From positions 36,394-100,393 of the forward strand of contig NZ_JALJZW010000008.1 of assembly GCF_024171495.1 (NCBI RefSeq): a stretch of DNA of 64,000 nt, written 5' to 3'. Positions 58,896-64,000 of the stretch are shown here, piece after piece. The position numbers and the translations under genes were made by a program. Within the stretch, counting starts at the first letter, position 1. The number at the start of each line of letters is the position of its first letter. This DNA is from Deinococcus sp. HSC-46F16 (GTDB lineage: Bacteria > Deinococcota > Deinococci > Deinococcales > Deinococcaceae). The notes below the pieces were generated by a model, which saw nothing but the letters and a program-made list of their open reading frames with translations, searched no databases and was not told the origin of the DNA.

Positions 58896-59083
58896 ATGAC
58901 TCCCCGTTCCGCCCTGCGTCTGGTGCTGGCTGCCCTGCTCGGCGGCTTCGCGTTCCTGTTGGGCTGGACGTGGCGGCTTTCCCGGTCGCCGAGAAGGGGG
59001 CGTCCTGGCGGCCCTTTATCGCGGTTGCGGGAGGTGTCGTCGCGCTGGCGCTGATGCTGGGCTGGCTGGTCGCGCGGAGCTGA
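58896..59083 (+). pseudogene. small membrane protein gene with apparent frameshift
   Basis: From ATG 58896 the frame gives RSALRLVLAALLGGFAFLLGW, a good first membrane helix, then runs into an Arg-rich tail and stops at 59054. In the frame two bases along, the same DNA reads AAFPVAEKGASWRPFIAVAGGVVALALMLGWLVARS and ends at 59083, a good second membrane helix. A shift near 58965-58975 would join them into one two-helix protein of about 62 residues. This could be a real mutation, a sequencing error or chance. GACACT lies 5 nt before the ATG. Bases 59084-59193 hold a weak hairpin and an eight-base run of T or nearly so, just before the next gene. Confidence 0.4.
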
Positions 59084-59193
59084 ACCGGGCGCACGCCTCT
59101 GCCGATTTGTCCTATCCTGCGGCGGCTCTCCACGTTGGGGAGCTTTGCCCTCGGCCCTCTCTTTTTTTAGTCCCACCCAACAGGAGACTTTCA

Positions 59194-59751
<558 letters not shown>

Positions 59752-59753
59752 CC

Positions 59754-60793
<1,040 letters not shown>

Positions 60794-60797
<4 letters not shown>

Positions 60798-61762
60798 CTG
60801 ACCGCCTCCAGGCTCCGAATCAGCGTCACCGTCGCCGCCTCCCGCACGAAGCCCAGCCGCCCGTTGATGGCGAGCATGGGGCGGTTGCCGGGGTGGTTGC
60901 TCGTGCGCGAGTGGGTGTAGTCCCGTGCGAGGGCCGCCCGCGCCGCCGCGAGCTTGAGGGCCAGTCCCAGCCCATGCCCGCGCCACGCAGGAAGCACTCC
61001 GGTCAGGCCGTTGTGCAGGGTGCCGGGCCGGGCCGGGAGAGGTTGGGCCAGTTGGCTGGTGCCCACCCACTCGCCATTTGGGGTGACGGCCACGAACAGC
61101 CCCTCGCGCTCAATGCCATTCCCGAAGCGTCGCTGCCACACCTCGAAGGGCCACGGTTCAATGCGCCGGGCGCTGGGCACATCCATCAGCAGGGCAATGG
61201 TGAGGTCGTAGTAGCGCCGCTGCTGCGCCTCATCCCAGGGGCCGAGGTCGGTCAGGGGGAGGAGGCGGAACCCGGCCACCCGGACCCGCGCCTCCTCGTC
61301 GGCAAAGGCGGCAAAGTCCAGCGCCCGCAGGTCGAGGGTACTGGGCCACATCCGGTCGTGTTCCTGCCAGCCCCGCGCGAGCAGGAAGGGAAGGTCGGGG
61401 CTGCCCTCCTTCACGCGGGTCACGGCGGTCTGGGCTCCCGCCGCCGTGACGGTCGCCACCGCCTCGGCCCACAGCGCTTCCCGCACCGCGTCGTCGGGGC
61501 GCAGGGTGTGGACGACGAGTTGCAGCCAGCCCACGAAACTGTCCATGCGGGGCAGCTCACTTTCCAGGGCACCTACGACCTCCCCGCCCTCCCAAGCCAG
61601 GCGCCGGGTGTGGTGCTCGCCGGGGACACGGGCCGCGTCGAGGCGGCGCAGGTCGGCGGCGGAGATCGGCGCGTCGGGGGTCGCGGCGTTCACGGCGGCG
61701 GCAAAGCCCTCCGCGTCGGCAGGTTGAAAGGAGAGTCGGGCGGGCGGGGCGGCGCGTTCCAT
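60794..61762 (-). CDS. GNAT-family N-acetyltransferase (two-module)
   Basis: A 322-residue protein with two GNAT-like halves. The C-terminal half (about 160-320) has the acetyl-CoA loop [21 protein letters not shown] and the usual beta-bulge region before it (GTSQLAQPL). The N-terminal half is weaker and lacks the R/Q-x-x-G-x-G/A loop. The acceptor substrate is unknown. The ATG at 61762 is preferred over a GTG at 61777. Its stop overlaps the convergent queA end by 4 bases, so transcription interference or a shared terminator is likely. Confidence 0.78.
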
Positions 61763-61835
61763 GGGGCAGAACAGCACAGGTCGCGGGTGGCCGGATATCC
61801 GCCGTTTGGCGCAGTGCTCCCCCGGCAGGGCTGCC

Positions 61836-61841
61836 TATACT
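61836..61841 (+). promoter_or_regulatory. -10 element TATACT for the oligopeptidase gene
   Basis: TATACT ends 7 nt before the ATG at 61849, with no ribosome-binding site between. Confidence 0.55.
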
Positions 61842-61848
61842 CAGGGCC

Positions 61849-63909
<2,061 letters not shown>

Positions 63910-64000
63910 TACAGCGTTTTTGAATTTGTCATAGTGAGGTATGAGCCGTCCTCTTCGCTATCCAGTGACTTTGAGTGCTAAGCAAGAACAGACTCTGCAC
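63910..64000 (+). mobile_element. IS630-family element, left end, partial
   Basis: The GC content drops after the oligopeptidase stop, and a start codon at 63941 opens a transposase frame that continues past the window. IS630 elements insert at TA, and TA pairs occur at the boundary (CTAGTAC), so the exact end is uncertain by a few bases. Confidence 0.55.
63941..64000 (+). CDS. IS630-family transposase, N-terminal fragment
   Basis: The 20 codons visible begin SRPLRYPVTLSAKQE, a form typical of the helix-turn-helix N-terminus of IS630-type transposases in Deinococcus. GAGGT lies directly before the ATG. The DDE catalytic part is beyond the edge. Codon use is less GC-biased than in the neighbouring genes, as expected for an inserted element. 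Confidence 0.6.
   Translation, partial: MSRPLRYPVTLSAKQEQTLH

Overview
The window is about 64 kb of very GC-rich bacterial chromosome that reads as Deinococcus or a close relative. Supporting signs are: an S-layer-homology protein with a collagen-like stretch at the left edge; a 14-gene complex I operon in the nqo order of Thermus; a glucose-binding protein whose sequence follows the Thermus glucose/galactose binder closely; and many genes whose -10 hexamer (TANNNT) ends only 6-7 nt before the start codon, the layout of leaderless mRNAs described in Deinococcus. No tRNA, rRNA or CRISPR array was found.

Layout. 1-759: N-terminal part of an SLH surface protein (minus). 1045-5479: purine nucleoside phosphorylase, enoyl-CoA hydratase, HD hydrolase, VanW-type secreted protein. 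5489-8295: pseudouridine synthase, FMN reductase, a membrane protein and a thioredoxin-like protein. 8400-15112: MutS2, an exported beta-rich protein, an MFS transporter, GreA and LysS. 15295-20032: a sugar-uptake operon (ROK regulator, glucose-binding protein, two permeases, no ATPase). 20150-21301: a soluble histidine kinase with a degenerate receiver. 21697-36292: nuoA-N. 36355-39343 (minus): a FecR-domain protein and a CHASE2-GGDEF protein. 39435-41312: an Uup-like ABC-F ATPase. 41316-45440 (minus): TelA-like protein, small membrane protein, P-loop kinase, phosphoribosyltransferase, erythromycin-esterase-like protein. 45591-46673 (minus): secreted PrcB-domain protein. 46731-48337: gatC-serS. 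48338-48870: a stem-loop-rich stretch with a tiny membrane ORF. 48871-55036: accessory genes, including a trypsin-like protease fused to an endonuclease I domain, comF, and several short or secreted unknowns. 55086-57288 (minus): a dioxygenase-esterase fusion and its MarR regulator. 57471-63909: aminotransferase, a frameshifted small membrane gene, NYN protein, queA, a GNAT protein and oligopeptidase A. From about 63910 an IS630-like element runs off the right edge.

How the genes work together. The nuo operon encodes a whole proton-pumping NADH:quinone oxidoreductase with overlapping starts and stops and the extra N7 cluster motif in NuoG. The ROK/ABC genes form a glucose-uptake unit that must borrow an ATPase from elsewhere. 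The MarR gene, the dioxygenase-esterase fusion and a palindrome inside the fusion promoter look like a compact quinone-stress switch of the MhqR type. The most unusual single gene is the protease-nuclease fusion at 49485-51413. No complete multi-gene novel system stands out, but this fusion and the stem-loop locus at 48338-48870 are the best candidates for something undescribed.
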